Position numbers and translations under genes: made by a program
The notes under the pieces: model-generated
What the model saw: the letters and a program-made list of their open reading frames with translations, nothing else
Databases searched by the model: none
Told to the model about the DNA's origin: nothing
Assembly (NCBI GenBank): GCA_902793515.1
Contig: CADBDO010000003.1
Span: 1 to 26,334, forward strand
Length of the DNA: 26,334 nt
Reading direction: 5' to 3'
DNA from: an uncultured Erysipelotrichaceae bacterium
Lineage (GTDB): Bacteria; Bacillota_I; Bacilli_A; RFN20; CAG-826
Shown here: one piece after another, positions 6,798-14,183 of the stretch
Position numbering within the stretch: the first letter of the stretch is position 1
How the letters are laid out: each line of letters opens with the position of its first letter

Positions 6798-7301
6798 ATG
6801 TCGATCTCAAAACGTACGGCGATTGGCTTCATAGCCGGCAATCAGGAAGCCATCGAAAAAGTATACCTTGAGTACAAGAATCTCATGTATTTCGTTATCG
6901 CCTCATACGTCAAAAACCAAGACGATTGCGACGATGTTTTGAGTGAAGCTTTCCTTAAAGCGGTTGAGCATAAGGATCAACTCAAAGATCCTAACAAACT
7001 CAAATCCTTCCTCTGTTCGATCGCTAAAAACAAGGCCATCGATTTCATGAAGAAGAACAAGGACCTTCCTTCCTCCGATCTCATTGAGGAGATTTATGGA
7101 GAAGAAGAAAGAAGCAACCCTGTCCTCAACATGATCGAACCCCTCTTATCCAACAAAGAAACGATCGTAGTGTACCTTCGCGTCATTCACTCCTACAGCT
7201 GGGATGAAATCGTCGAGGAAACCGGCATTCCCGAGTCATCCGCCAGGAGAATCTACACGAACGCGAAAGAGAAGCTAAGAAAGGAGCTATTATGGGCTTA
7301 G
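6798..7301 (+). CDS. ECF-type sigma-70 family RNA polymerase sigma factor
   Basis: The protein has 167 aa, starting at an ATG after GAGGGGG (6787-6793). Region 2 spans about residues 16-85: it includes the -10-binding helix ending DVLSEAFLKAVEH and the core-binding LKSFLCSIAKNKAIDFMKK. Region 4 spans about 115-163 with the helix-turn-helix YSWDEIVEETGIPESSARRIYTNAKEKLRKEL. No region 1 or 3 is present, as in extracytoplasmic-function sigma factors. It directs RNA polymerase to a dedicated promoter set. Its last 10 bases overlap the start of the membrane-anchored serpin-like gene, the usual arrangement of sigma factor and cognate anti-sigma factor. No clear promoter of the type it would read was found upstream. 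Confidence 0.93.
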   Translation: MSISKRTAIGFIAGNQEAIEKVYLEYKNLMYFVIASYVKNQDDCDDVLSEAFLKAVEHKDQLKDPNKLKSFLCSIAKNKAIDFMKKNKDLPSSDLIEEIYGEEERSNPVLNMIEPLLSNKETIVVYLRVIHSYSWDEIVEETGIPESSARRIYTNAKEKLRKELLWA

Positions 7302-8953
7302 ACAAAAGAATGAAGAATAGGATAGAGCAGATTGATAAAAACCTCGACGCCATCGTCAAGAATCCATATCAGAAAGAAATAGTTGAGAAGAAGCCTAAAC
7401 GCTTACCATCATGGACGAAATGGGCCCTTCCTCTCGGAGGCGCGGTTTTGACTGCCTCTTTGGCCTTAGGCATCGTTCTTCCTGTTACCCTCTTAGGAGG
7501 AGGCTTAAACGCCAACCAAGGCACCGGCACCGCAACAGCAAGCGCGCCTTCACGCAATAGCGCCGACAAGGAACTTCCTCATGAAGAACCAAGCGGTTCT
7601 CAGACGAAAAATAACCCGAAACATTATGACGAATACCAAAATGGAACTTACACGCCTGAAAACGTCAATTGCCTAATCTCTCCAAACAAAGGAACTAGCA
7701 GAGATGGCGTCCCCAGCCGCATGAGTGAAACCACATACAATTCCTATAGAGCCTTCGCGAAGAAATTCGTCACTTTGATGATGGAAGTCAACAATCCTGT
7801 CGATGAAGAAAAGAGCATGGCTATCTCTATTCCTGACGCATATCTTAGCCTTGCCATCACCGGAATCATCTCTGATGAAAGCGGTTTGCAGGATATTCTG
7901 AGTTATCTTGAGTTAGAGGACATAAACGCTCTTAAAAACGCCGCAAAACAAATCATCTCCAATCTCGGAACGATGAAAAAAGATTATGGAGGAAACGACG
8001 TCGGAGGACTCAATCTCAATTCCATTTGGCTCAATCCGGGAAAGATGTCCTTGCTCGCCGAAAAAGACGAAGATCTCTATCGCGACCTCAAGAATATCTT
8101 TGAAGCTTCTCTCTATCTCGATGGCCTTACCAGCAACAAAGCCAAGCAGTACATCGGCGAGAATGGGTTGCCTGATAAGCCTATCCCGAATATCGAGCTT
8201 CCTCACGATAACGATCCTGCCGCTGTAAGCGTTATGTCCGTCTATTACGATATGGATGTTTTTGAGGCCTCGGATTGGTATCAGAGCCAATATCAGAGCG
8301 GCCAACATACGATGAGCTACACGGTTGGTGGAGTGACCAAACAGGTCGATTACATTGGCCAAACTGAACGCTCTAACCAAATCTTCGAAAACGACAATCT
8401 CACTGGTACGAGCCTGAGGCTTGATAATAGCCATATCAACTTCTTCTTGCCGAAGGATGAGGCCGCTATGCCTAGCACGATTCTTGGTGATGTGCTCGAT
8501 AAGAATTACTCTCCTAAAACATTCACTTACACAAGCGCAACTGGAGAGGAGGAAGACACCACTCTATGCGAGGTTAATGTGTCTGCCCCATACTTCTTCA
8601 TGGAGAATAAGGCACTCTTAGAAAAAGAAGACTTAACTCCGCTCTTCCCTAACCTCACTTCCCATGGAGTCGCCTCGCGTCTTGCTTCATCGAAGAACGG
8701 ATTACCTGTTTCTCTCGATTCCATATTGCAGTTCTCTACCATGAGATTCGATTACGACGGTTTCTATTCTTGCTCCGTGACGATTGCGCTTTCTGATACG
8801 GAGACTGACGAAAGAGACCATGTGGTGGTTGACTTCGCTTTGAACCGTCCTTATGCGTTTGAAAGAAGCAAATATCTCCGCAACAGTGACGGCGACTATT
8901 ACGAAGTCCCTATCATTGTTGGCGAGATCGTCGATCCTAATTACCTCGTCTAA
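7292..8953 (+). CDS. Membrane-anchored serpin-like protein, putative anti-sigma factor
   Basis: The protein has 553 aa. Its ATG lies inside the sigma-factor gene, after AAGGAG (7281-7286). Residues 1-43 are charged and probably cytoplasmic; 44-71 form one transmembrane segment; 72-145 are a polar low-complexity linker. From about 150 to the end the order of motifs matches serpins: SMAISIPDAYLSLAITGI (N-terminal helices), LNLNSIWLNPG (like the NxLWxQ strand), TSLRLDNSHINFFLPKDE (like the LP-rich sheet strand), VNVSAPYFFMENKALLEKEDLTPLF, a reactive-loop region (about 485-515), and the ending LNRPYAFERS ... IVGEIVDPNY (like HPFLFFIRD ... FMGRVVNPS). The hinge keeps a Gly and small residues (DGFYSCSVT) but not the Glu-Gly-Thr-Glu-Ala consensus, so protease inhibition is uncertain. 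An anti-sigma role is inferred from position, coupling and topology. The serpin call is by eye. Confidence 0.78.
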   Translation: MGLDKRMKNRIEQIDKNLDAIVKNPYQKEIVEKKPKRLPSWTKWALPLGGAVLTASLALGIVLPVTLLGGGLNANQGTGTATASAPSRNSADKELPHEEPSGSQTKNNPKHYDEYQNGTYTPENVNCLISPNKGTSRDGVPSRMSETTYNSYRAFAKKFVTLMMEVNNPVDEEKSMAISIPDAYLSLAITGIISDESGLQDILSYLELEDINALKNAAKQIISNLGTMKKDYGGNDVGGLNLNSIWLNPGKMSLLAEKDEDLYRDLKNIFEASLYLDGLTSNKAKQYIGENGLPDKPIPNIELPHDNDPAAVSVMSVYYDMDVFEASDWYQSQYQSGQHTMSYTVGGVTKQVDYIGQTERSNQIFENDNLTGTSLRLDNSHINFFLPKDEAAMPSTILGDVLDKNYSPKTFTYTSATGEEEDTTLCEVNVSAPYFFMENKALLEKEDLTPLFPNLTSHGVASRLASSKNGLPVSLDSILQFSTMRFDYDGFYSCSVTIALSDTETDERDHVVVDFALNRPYAFERSKYLRNSDGDYYEVPIIVGEIVDPNYLV

Positions 8954-8959
8954 CAAAAG

Positions 8960-8987
8960 AGGCCACGGAAAAGTGGCCTTTTCTTTT
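8960..8987 (+). terminator. Intrinsic terminator of the sigma/serpin unit
   Basis: Stem AGGCCAC/GTGGCCT (8960-8966/8973-8979), a 6-base loop, then TTTTCTTTT. The C in the T run may allow partial read-through into the protease gene. Confidence 0.82.
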
Positions 8988-9034
8988 AGAAAGGTGTTGC
9001 GGCTTCCCTTCTTTTTAGAGTTCAATTAAGGGGT

Positions 9035-9670
9035 ATGAAAAAGAAGATAATCGTTTTGATCGTGAGCCTCTTGCTCATTTGTCTCATCACTTTCAGCGCC
9101 CGACTCATCCCTGGGGACATCGTTTTTGCTCTCAGATTCGCCCTTAAAGTCCTTCTCAATCTCCTTAATGGAGCGGTCGCTTTGGTGGCCATCAAGATCA
9201 CGGGCATTAAGATTGGTGTTGAGCTCGCTAACTGGAAATCCTATTTGATCGGTTTAGGCGTCGCTCTCGTATTATCTTTCTTCATCGCCTTCTTACCAGC
9301 CCTCTTAGGCTTTTCCCTCGTCGGAGATCATGTCGATTTCTCCCCGGCGAACCTCTTCCTCAATCTCTTCTTCTTTATGATTATCATTGGACCGGTGGAA
9401 GAGCTTATCTTCCGAGTCTATGTCCAGGAGACCTTCATTTGTTTCTTCACCAAGCATAAGTGGATTGCCGTCATCATTGCCTCTGCATTATTTGGTTTAT
9501 GGCACTTCATCAATAACGGCGACTTCGCCCAAGTTCTCTTCACCTTTGGTATCGGCCTAGCCTTCGGCTTTGCGAAATACTTCATCAAGGAATGCAAGTT
9601 CGTCGGCGTGGCCTTCGCCCATGGCCTCTATGACTTCCTAAACGTCATAGTCCAATTCTTCGTCGTTTAA
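9035..9670 (+). CDS. CPBP family intramembrane metalloprotease (Rce1/CAAX type)
   Basis: The protein has 211 aa with about six hydrophobic segments. The three signature motifs are present: EE122-123 with Arg127 (EELIFR), F153-x3-H157 (FGLWH) and H196-x3-D200 (HGLYD). These form the intramembrane active site of CPBP/Abi proteases, a superfamily that also includes the anti-sigma protease PrsW. The ribosome site AAGGGG ends only one base before the ATG, unusually close, yet no other start is available before residue 115. No promoter is obvious in the 81 bases after the preceding gene, so expression by read-through from the sigma/serpin unit is possible. Substrate unknown; cleavage of the membrane-spanning serpin-like protein is a hypothesis. 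Confidence 0.9.
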   Translation: MKKKIIVLIVSLLLICLITFSARLIPGDIVFALRFALKVLLNLLNGAVALVAIKITGIKIGVELANWKSYLIGLGVALVLSFFIAFLPALLGFSLVGDHVDFSPANLFLNLFFFMIIIGPVEELIFRVYVQETFICFFTKHKWIAVIIASALFGLWHFINNGDFAQVLFTFGIGLAFGFAKYFIKECKFVGVAFAHGLYDFLNVIVQFFVV

Positions 9671-9672
9671 AA

Positions 9673-9699
9673 AAGACCGGTCAGCCGGTCTTATTTTTT
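9673..9699. terminator. Bidirectional terminator between convergent protease and acyltransferase genes
   Basis: An 8-bp stem AAGACCGG/CCGGTCTT (9673-9680/9685-9692) with a 4-base loop has ATTTTTT on the plus side and an A run on the left that gives a T run on the minus side. It serves both genes and overlaps the minus-strand stop codon. Confidence 0.88.
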
Positions 9700-10899
9700 G
9701 ATCTTCTCTTTCTTGAGATCATATATGGCTTCGGCCGCGAATCTTATCTTCGTCAGCCATTTTTCTTTATGGAGAGGATAAGCGAAATATGTCTCATCAG
9801 GGGAGGAGAGGTCAATGAGCCCTCCTTTCCCTTTCCAGTTGTAGTCGATATGAAGACCAAAGCTCTGAAGAGGTTCCCTATGGAAGACGACTCCACTCGG
9901 TCCTTTGACGATGATTCCGTTATCGATGTCATGGGTGAGGTGGTGTTCTCCTTCTAGAGGAACGAAGCCAATCTTAACGCCTTCCATCTTCTCCATTCTG
10001 ACATTGTCCTCAAAATGGTATGTGCCATCTCTTACTTCTTTTTCGACATTGCTCTTTTCCCATTCGAACCACTTGCTGATTCTTGTGAATTTGGTTTCTT
10101 CATTCAAACAAGAAAGAGTGCCATCTTCATTGAGTCGATATTGAACCCCACATGAATCGCATTTGAGGGTGTCTCCCTTGGAAGACATATGGAATTCTTT
10201 GCCACAGTGGGGGCACTGATAAAGGATCCTCTCAAGGCCTTCCGCTCTATTCGGATAATCGATTTTGATGTGGTTTTGTAATTGATATTCTTCTTCGTCG
10301 AAATTGAAGCAATTCCCGATTATTTTCTGAATATCCTCAGCAGAAAGCCCCTCAATTTCGCTTTTTGAGATGAGGCATTCCATCTCTGCGGTGATTGGGA
10401 CATTCCTTACGACTTGGTCGCTCCATTGAGGCTGACGGAGATAAGACCCATGGCAGTTAAGGAACACAACAGGAACCTTCATGTATTTGACGAGTTTGCC
10501 AAGCCCTTCGTCGATCCTTAGAGGTTTCCCAACGAAGGAATAGACGGCCTCAGGGTACATGACGAGGATCTTCTTTTTCTTTTTGAGGACGTCCATCATC
10601 GGAATGATACTTGCAGGGTCATTGACGAATCGTCTTTTCGGCATGATACCGGAGTGGACGCAGACGAAATACTTGTCGATGAATTCCTCAGCCGCGCAAA
10701 CCCAGTAGCTTCTTCGAGGACTAGTCGCTCCTAAACCAAGATAGATATCCATGAAGGAGGAGTGGTTCGACAAAAGGATGTACGGAGGCTTTGGCATCTT
10801 GCCGATCTTCTTGATCGTCGCGCCTTCTTTCTTCCTTGCGAAATAGGCGACAGTCCTGATGATGAAAGAGAAAAGGAAAAGAATCCTCTTCGGCTTCAT
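9691..10899 (-). CDS. PlsC-like acyltransferase with zinc ribbon and extra C-terminal domain
   Basis: From the ATG at 10899 the protein has 402 aa; an upstream ATG (10929) adds 10 residues. I prefer 10899 because AAAGGA precedes it, and the TATAAT at 10945-10940 would place the transcript start within a few bases of 10929. The N-terminal part is a lysophosphatidic-acid acyltransferase domain: NHSSFMD gives the catalytic HX4D (His46, Asp51) and MYPEAVYS replaces the usual FPEG block. It should acylate a lysophospholipid or similar lipid at the membrane; the substrate is unproven. Residues about 229-250 form a zinc ribbon (CPHC ... CDSC). The remaining 150 residues are beta-rich and unrecognised. 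The protein is much longer than a typical 200-250-aa PlsC. Confidence 0.85.
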   Translation of the reverse strand: MKPKRILFLFSFIIRTVAYFARKKEGATIKKIGKMPKPPYILLSNHSSFMDIYLGLGATSPRRSYWVCAAEEFIDKYFVCVHSGIMPKRRFVNDPASIIPMMDVLKKKKKILVMYPEAVYSFVGKPLRIDEGLGKLVKYMKVPVVFLNCHGSYLRQPQWSDQVVRNVPITAEMECLISKSEIEGLSAEDIQKIIGNCFNFDEEEYQLQNHIKIDYPNRAEGLERILYQCPHCGKEFHMSSKGDTLKCDSCGVQYRLNEDGTLSCLNEETKFTRISKWFEWEKSNVEKEVRDGTYHFEDNVRMEKMEGVKIGFVPLEGEHHLTHDIDNGIIVKGPSGVVFHREPLQSFGLHIDYNWKGKGGLIDLSSPDETYFAYPLHKEKWLTKIRFAAEAIYDLKKEKIKK

Positions 10900-10939
10900 A
10901 TGGGCATCAATCCTTTTGATTTTCCTCATCGTTAGAAAA

Positions 10940-10945
10940 ATTATA
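10940..10945 (-). promoter_or_regulatory. -10 element of the acyltransferase gene
   Basis: A perfect TATAAT lies on the minus strand (10945-10940). No convincing -35 or TG extension was found upstream, so the promoter may be weak or activator-dependent. Its position supports the start at 10899. Confidence 0.45.
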
Positions 10946-11034
10946 GACCCTCGAGCAAGCCATTCCTATGTGCTTATTTCTTCCTTTCGCGCACATTCGT
11001 CCGTAAAATAAATTTAATCGAGGAAAGATTAATT

Positions 11035-12714
11035 ATGAGAAGAAAGACTCCTTTTTTGATGGCCACCATGCCTCTTTTTGCTATCGCGACTTTAAGCGGT
11101 TGCATCAGCTCCCAGCGCAATTCGGCTCCTAAGAGCGTTGAACCTGAGGAAAGCAAACCTCTTGAGGTAGGTGACACCGTCAGGATGTGGACCTCGCCAG
11201 ATGATTACGAGAAAGCCCCTCTAGGTTTAGTGGAAGGATCAGGCACACTCACCATCTCGGAAGACGAAGGATACGATGACTATTACTCTCTTTCCTGCAC
11301 CCTCACGAAAGAAGGCTATATCGGAAGTGACCTCATCGAGAAACCATACTTCAAAGATGAAGACGCCAAGAACGGCGACATCATCTCCCTTTACTATTAC
11401 CTTCCTGCGAATAGCAACATCAAGACCATCCAGTTGGAGGCCCTCCCATGGAACGGCCGTGCCTCAAGCGTCTTAGGCCAAGCGCTCACCGTCACCTCTA
11501 GCCTAGAGGGCGCGTGGAACCCTATCGAAATGACCTATGACTCCCTCGATATGCTTGGTTCATTAAGGATTAACTACACTCTTACCGACTCCACCAAACA
11601 AGGAAAGATCCTCCTCGATGACATCGAGATCACCTATGGTGAAGAGACCGTTAAGACCAAATACGTATCTAATGACGAATCCCTCTATGAGACATATGAG
11701 GATTACTTCAAACTCGGAACCTGCATGTCCGACACGATGGTGAGAAATACCGAAATCAGGAAAATCACCATCGACAACTTCAATTCCATCACCGCGGAAA
11801 ACGAAGGAAAACCTGAGCGAATCCTTGACCAAGAGGCCTGCCAGGCTCTTCTTTCTAGCGATCCAGCAGGGGTCGCCATCACTACGGCGCCATTTGAGAG
11901 AATCTACGATTGGGCTGCTGAGAATGGCATCGGAGTGAGACATCACACCTTCGTTTGGTATTCCCAAACCCCAGCCTGGTTCTTCACGACCGACTACACC
12001 CAGAACGGTCCGAAAGCCAGCCGTGAGCTCATGCTCGAGAGAATGAAGAACTACCTCGAAGTCACCTTGGTGACCCTCAACGAGAGATGGCCAGAAACCG
12101 TGTACGCCATCGACGTCGCCAATGAAGCGGTCGAAAACGGCGGACTCAGAACCAACAACAACAACTGGTACTCAACCGTTGGAGACGATTTCGTCTACTA
12201 TGCTTTCAAGTTCGCTTCCGAAATCAAAGAAGAGTACGACATGGAATTTGAGCTTTATTACAACGACTTTGCCTTTGACTATCAACCAAATCTTTGCCGC
12301 TGGGCTCTCGAAAACATCCTTAAGGACGCTATCGCCGAAAACCTCATCGATGGAGTCGGCCTCCAGACCCACTTGGATTCCGGCGCCAACATGGACAACA
12401 TCATCAACGATGCGAAACTCATCAAGCAAAAAGGCCTCAAGTGCCAGCTTACTGAGATCGACATCACCGTCAACTCAACGAGCACAAGCGACTATAACGC
12501 CCAAAGCAACGCCTACAAGACCCTCATCAAGAAGGTCCTTGAGAACAACAACTCAAAAGAGACTGATATCAACGCCGTCGTCCTTTGGGGCGTCACCGAT
12601 AACCTATCTTGGAAACGTAACCAGTATCCTCTTCTCTTCACTGAGGAATATGAAAAGAAGCCTTGCTACACAGGTTTCCTCCAGGCCTTATCCGAAGCCA
12701 ACATCGATGAATAA
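11035..12714 (+). CDS. GH10 endo-1,4-beta-xylanase lipoprotein with N-terminal CBM-like module
   Basis: The protein has 559 aa, starting at an ATG after GAGGAAAG. The lipobox LSGC puts the lipidated Cys at 23, so the enzyme is anchored on the cell surface. Residues about 48-205 are a beta-sandwich resembling CBM4/9-type modules. Residues about 212-555 are a GH10 TIM barrel: ITAENEGKPE, HHTFVWYSQTPAWFF, the acid/base Glu364 in YAIDVANEA, GLQTHLD, and the nucleophile Glu474 in LTEIDIT, then VVLWGVTDNLSW. It should cleave internal xylan bonds outside the cell. The second His of the usual HTLVWH block is Tyr309 here. Codons are strongly C-ending. It overlaps the HAD hydrolase gene by 8 bases. Confidence 0.93.
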   Translation: MRRKTPFLMATMPLFAIATLSGCISSQRNSAPKSVEPEESKPLEVGDTVRMWTSPDDYEKAPLGLVEGSGTLTISEDEGYDDYYSLSCTLTKEGYIGSDLIEKPYFKDEDAKNGDIISLYYYLPANSNIKTIQLEALPWNGRASSVLGQALTVTSSLEGAWNPIEMTYDSLDMLGSLRINYTLTDSTKQGKILLDDIEITYGEETVKTKYVSNDESLYETYEDYFKLGTCMSDTMVRNTEIRKITIDNFNSITAENEGKPERILDQEACQALLSSDPAGVAITTAPFERIYDWAAENGIGVRHHTFVWYSQTPAWFFTTDYTQNGPKASRELMLERMKNYLEVTLVTLNERWPETVYAIDVANEAVENGGLRTNNNNWYSTVGDDFVYYAFKFASEIKEEYDMEFELYYNDFAFDYQPNLCRWALENILKDAIAENLIDGVGLQTHLDSGANMDNIINDAKLIKQKGLKCQLTEIDITVNSTSTSDYNAQSNAYKTLIKKVLENNNSKETDINAVVLWGVTDNLSWKRNQYPLLFTEEYEKKPCYTGFLQALSEANIDE

Positions 12715-13378
12715 ACCAAACCAAACAATAACCGCCGTGATTTTCGATATGGACGGTGTCATTTTTGATACCGAAAGCCTTTGGAGAAAAGCTTTTTTGG
12801 CCGCCAACAAGAAGTTCAATGTCGATATCACTGAAACATACCGCCAGGGGATGTGCGGCAAGAATGAGAAACTTGTTCGCGAAGAACTTAGGGTCCATCG
12901 CCCATCCTTGGATGTCGATGCCTACCGTGACTTCATGCTCGCAAGCGTGAATCACGACATCTCCGTAGGTGCATTCGAGGTGAAACCTTTCTTTGAAGAA
13001 ACAATCCATTACCTCAAAGAGAAAGGGGTCAAAATCGCTTTAGCGACTTCCTCCCATAAAGTAAGGGCAGAGAACCTTTTTCGATTGAAAGGAATGAAAA
13101 TTGCAGGGATTTTTGAGGCAACCATCTATGCGGAAGACGCTCTTGGCAAATCAAAACCCGATCCATATATGTTTCTAGAAGCCGCGAAGAAACTTGGCGT
13201 GAAGCCAGAGGAAGCGGTTGTCGTCGAAGACTCAATCAACGGCATTGAAGCCGCCGTAAGAGGCAATCTCATCCCAGTTATGGCCGTTGACCTCATCCCA
13301 CCCAATGATTTTGCGAAAGAACACGCCAAAATCATTAATAGCCTTAATGAGCTAAAGGACCTAATCGAGGAAGCTTGA
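12707..13378 (+). CDS. HAD-superfamily phosphatase (beta-phosphoglucomutase-like)
   Basis: The protein has 223 aa. The start is the ATG at 12707, inside the end of the xylanase gene (ATGAATAA, 8-base overlap). The frame is open far upstream, but that part is only the xylanase read out of frame. HAD subfamily IA motifs are in order: I FDMDGV (Asp14, Asp16), II ATSSHK, III SKPDP, IV VVEDSINGIEAA, with a helical cap between I and II. It is probably a cytoplasmic phosphatase or phosphomutase acting on a small sugar phosphate. No ribosome site of its own is visible, so translation is likely coupled to the xylanase. A link to pentose use from xylan is tempting but not shown. Confidence 0.9.
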   Translation: MNKPNQTITAVIFDMDGVIFDTESLWRKAFLAANKKFNVDITETYRQGMCGKNEKLVREELRVHRPSLDVDAYRDFMLASVNHDISVGAFEVKPFFEETIHYLKEKGVKIALATSSHKVRAENLFRLKGMKIAGIFEATIYAEDALGKSKPDPYMFLEAAKKLGVKPEEAVVVEDSINGIEAAVRGNLIPVMAVDLIPPNDFAKEHAKIINSLNELKDLIEEA

Positions 13379-13388
13379 TAAAAAGAAA

Positions 13389-13416
13389 ACCCCCTCAGTT
13401 TCGAGGGGGTCTTTTT
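13389..13416. terminator. Bidirectional terminator between convergent HAD and LURP-one-like genes
   Basis: An 8-bp GC-rich stem ACCCCCTC/GAGGGGGT (13389-13396/13403-13410) with a 6-base loop is followed by CTTTTT. The A-rich left flank gives a T-rich tail on the minus strand. Confidence 0.88.
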
Positions 13417-13427
13417 CGTTAGTCTTT

Positions 13428-13940
13428 TTAGTCGGAGTAGGAGGAAGAGTTGTCCTGTCTTCTCTGGTCGGTGATGTTGTCGATTGCGATGACAAGAGCG
13501 ACGAAGAAGGCCAAATCTTTCTTATATTCGTCATCGATATCGAGGACGAAGGAATCTCTTAACGAGATCTTTCTTGAAACGTGGCCGATTTCCTTGCCCT
13601 TAAGGGAGATGTGGTAGTCGAAGCAGAGGATGTTGCCTTTGATTTCGATCTGGCCGAGTTTGGTGTCGATGAAATAACGGTCATGTAAGGACCAGAATTT
13701 CTTCTTCATGTAGGCGACCTGGTTGCCATCCTTGTCATAAACCAAGGCTTTTCTCACGAAGAAGGTCCAGAATTTGTTTCTGACGGTGTAGAGGAGATTT
13801 CCGTTCATGTCCTGGACAAATTTCTTTCTGGTGAAAGTCCAGAATTTGCCTTTGACGTAAAGAACGTCTTTCTCGTTCATGTCTTTGACGGTGGAGCCAC
13901 CGCGCAAAGAAATCCATTTGTTGCGGATACTGACTTGCAT
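13428..13940 (-). CDS. LURP-one-related (Tubby-like) family protein
   Basis: The protein has 170 aa, starting at an ATG after AAAGGAAG. It shows repeated beta-hairpins with the pattern K-FWTF-RKKFVxDxxGN (three copies between residues about 30 and 85), then ISLKGKEIGHVSRKISL, and a hydrophobic C-terminal helix DLAFFVALVIAIDNI. This is the LURP-one-related/YxjI fold (PF04525), a Tubby-C-like beta barrel around one helix. The bacterial members have no defined reaction; membrane-lipid association has been proposed for the superfamily. The last residues are Ser-rich and polar. It is a single-gene unit. Confidence 0.82.
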   Translation of the reverse strand: MQVSIRNKWISLRGGSTVKDMNEKDVLYVKGKFWTFTRKKFVQDMNGNLLYTVRNKFWTFFVRKALVYDKDGNQVAYMKKKFWSLHDRYFIDTKLGQIEIKGNILCFDYHISLKGKEIGHVSRKISLRDSFVLDIDDEYKKDLAFFVALVIAIDNITDQRRQDNSSSYSD

Positions 13941-13968
13941 ATGTTTCTTCCTTTCAGGATGTGAGGAA

Positions 13969-13997
13969 ATTTTAACATGTTTCTACCCAAAACAAAA
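13969..13997 (-). promoter_or_regulatory. Promoter of the LURP-one-like gene
   Basis: On the minus strand TG-T-TAAAAT (ending at 13969) forms an extended -10, with TTTTGT 17 bases upstream as a weak -35. The predicted leader is about 20 bases. Confidence 0.45.
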
Positions 13998-14071
13998 ATA
14001 CAGCAATTCTAGTTAAGCGCTTCCTTTTTAGCAAAAACTACGAAATTCCCGCTTTTTTGACGGATGTTTCC

Positions 14072-14099
14072 TTGAAAAAGAATAACAAACAATTACAAT
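14072..14099 (+). promoter_or_regulatory. Promoter of the second modular lipoprotein gene
   Basis: TTGAAA (14072-14077) and TACAAT (14094-14099) are spaced by 16 bases. The predicted leader is about 78 bases and includes the perfect palindrome CGAATATTCG (14118-14127). Confidence 0.6.
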
Positions 14100-14155
14100 T
14101 ATCCGTGACATATAAGCCGAATATTCGTTTGAAGTCCGTTTTATGTGTTTTTTTA

Positions 14156-14170
14156 TGAAGCAACGCTTCA
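14156..14170 (+). promoter_or_regulatory. Leader hairpin next to the ribosome site
   Basis: TGAAGC-AAC-GCTTCA forms a 6-bp hairpin that ends immediately before AGAAAGG, the ribosome site of the lipoprotein gene at 14184. It may keep the site accessible or stabilise the transcript. Compare the leader hairpin at 4440-4458. Confidence 0.5.
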
Positions 14171-14183
14171 AGAAAGGTTAAAC

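Noticed and set aside
7913..8434. Minus-strand open frame of 173 codons inside the serpin-like gene.
   Set aside because: No ribosome site or recognisable domain, and it lies opposite the serpin-like motifs. It is a shadow of codon bias.
12122..12706. Long in-frame extension upstream of the HAD hydrolase, rich in Ser, Thr and Pro.
   Set aside because: It is the xylanase gene read in another frame. The xylanase has clear catalytic motifs, and the HAD fold begins at 12707.
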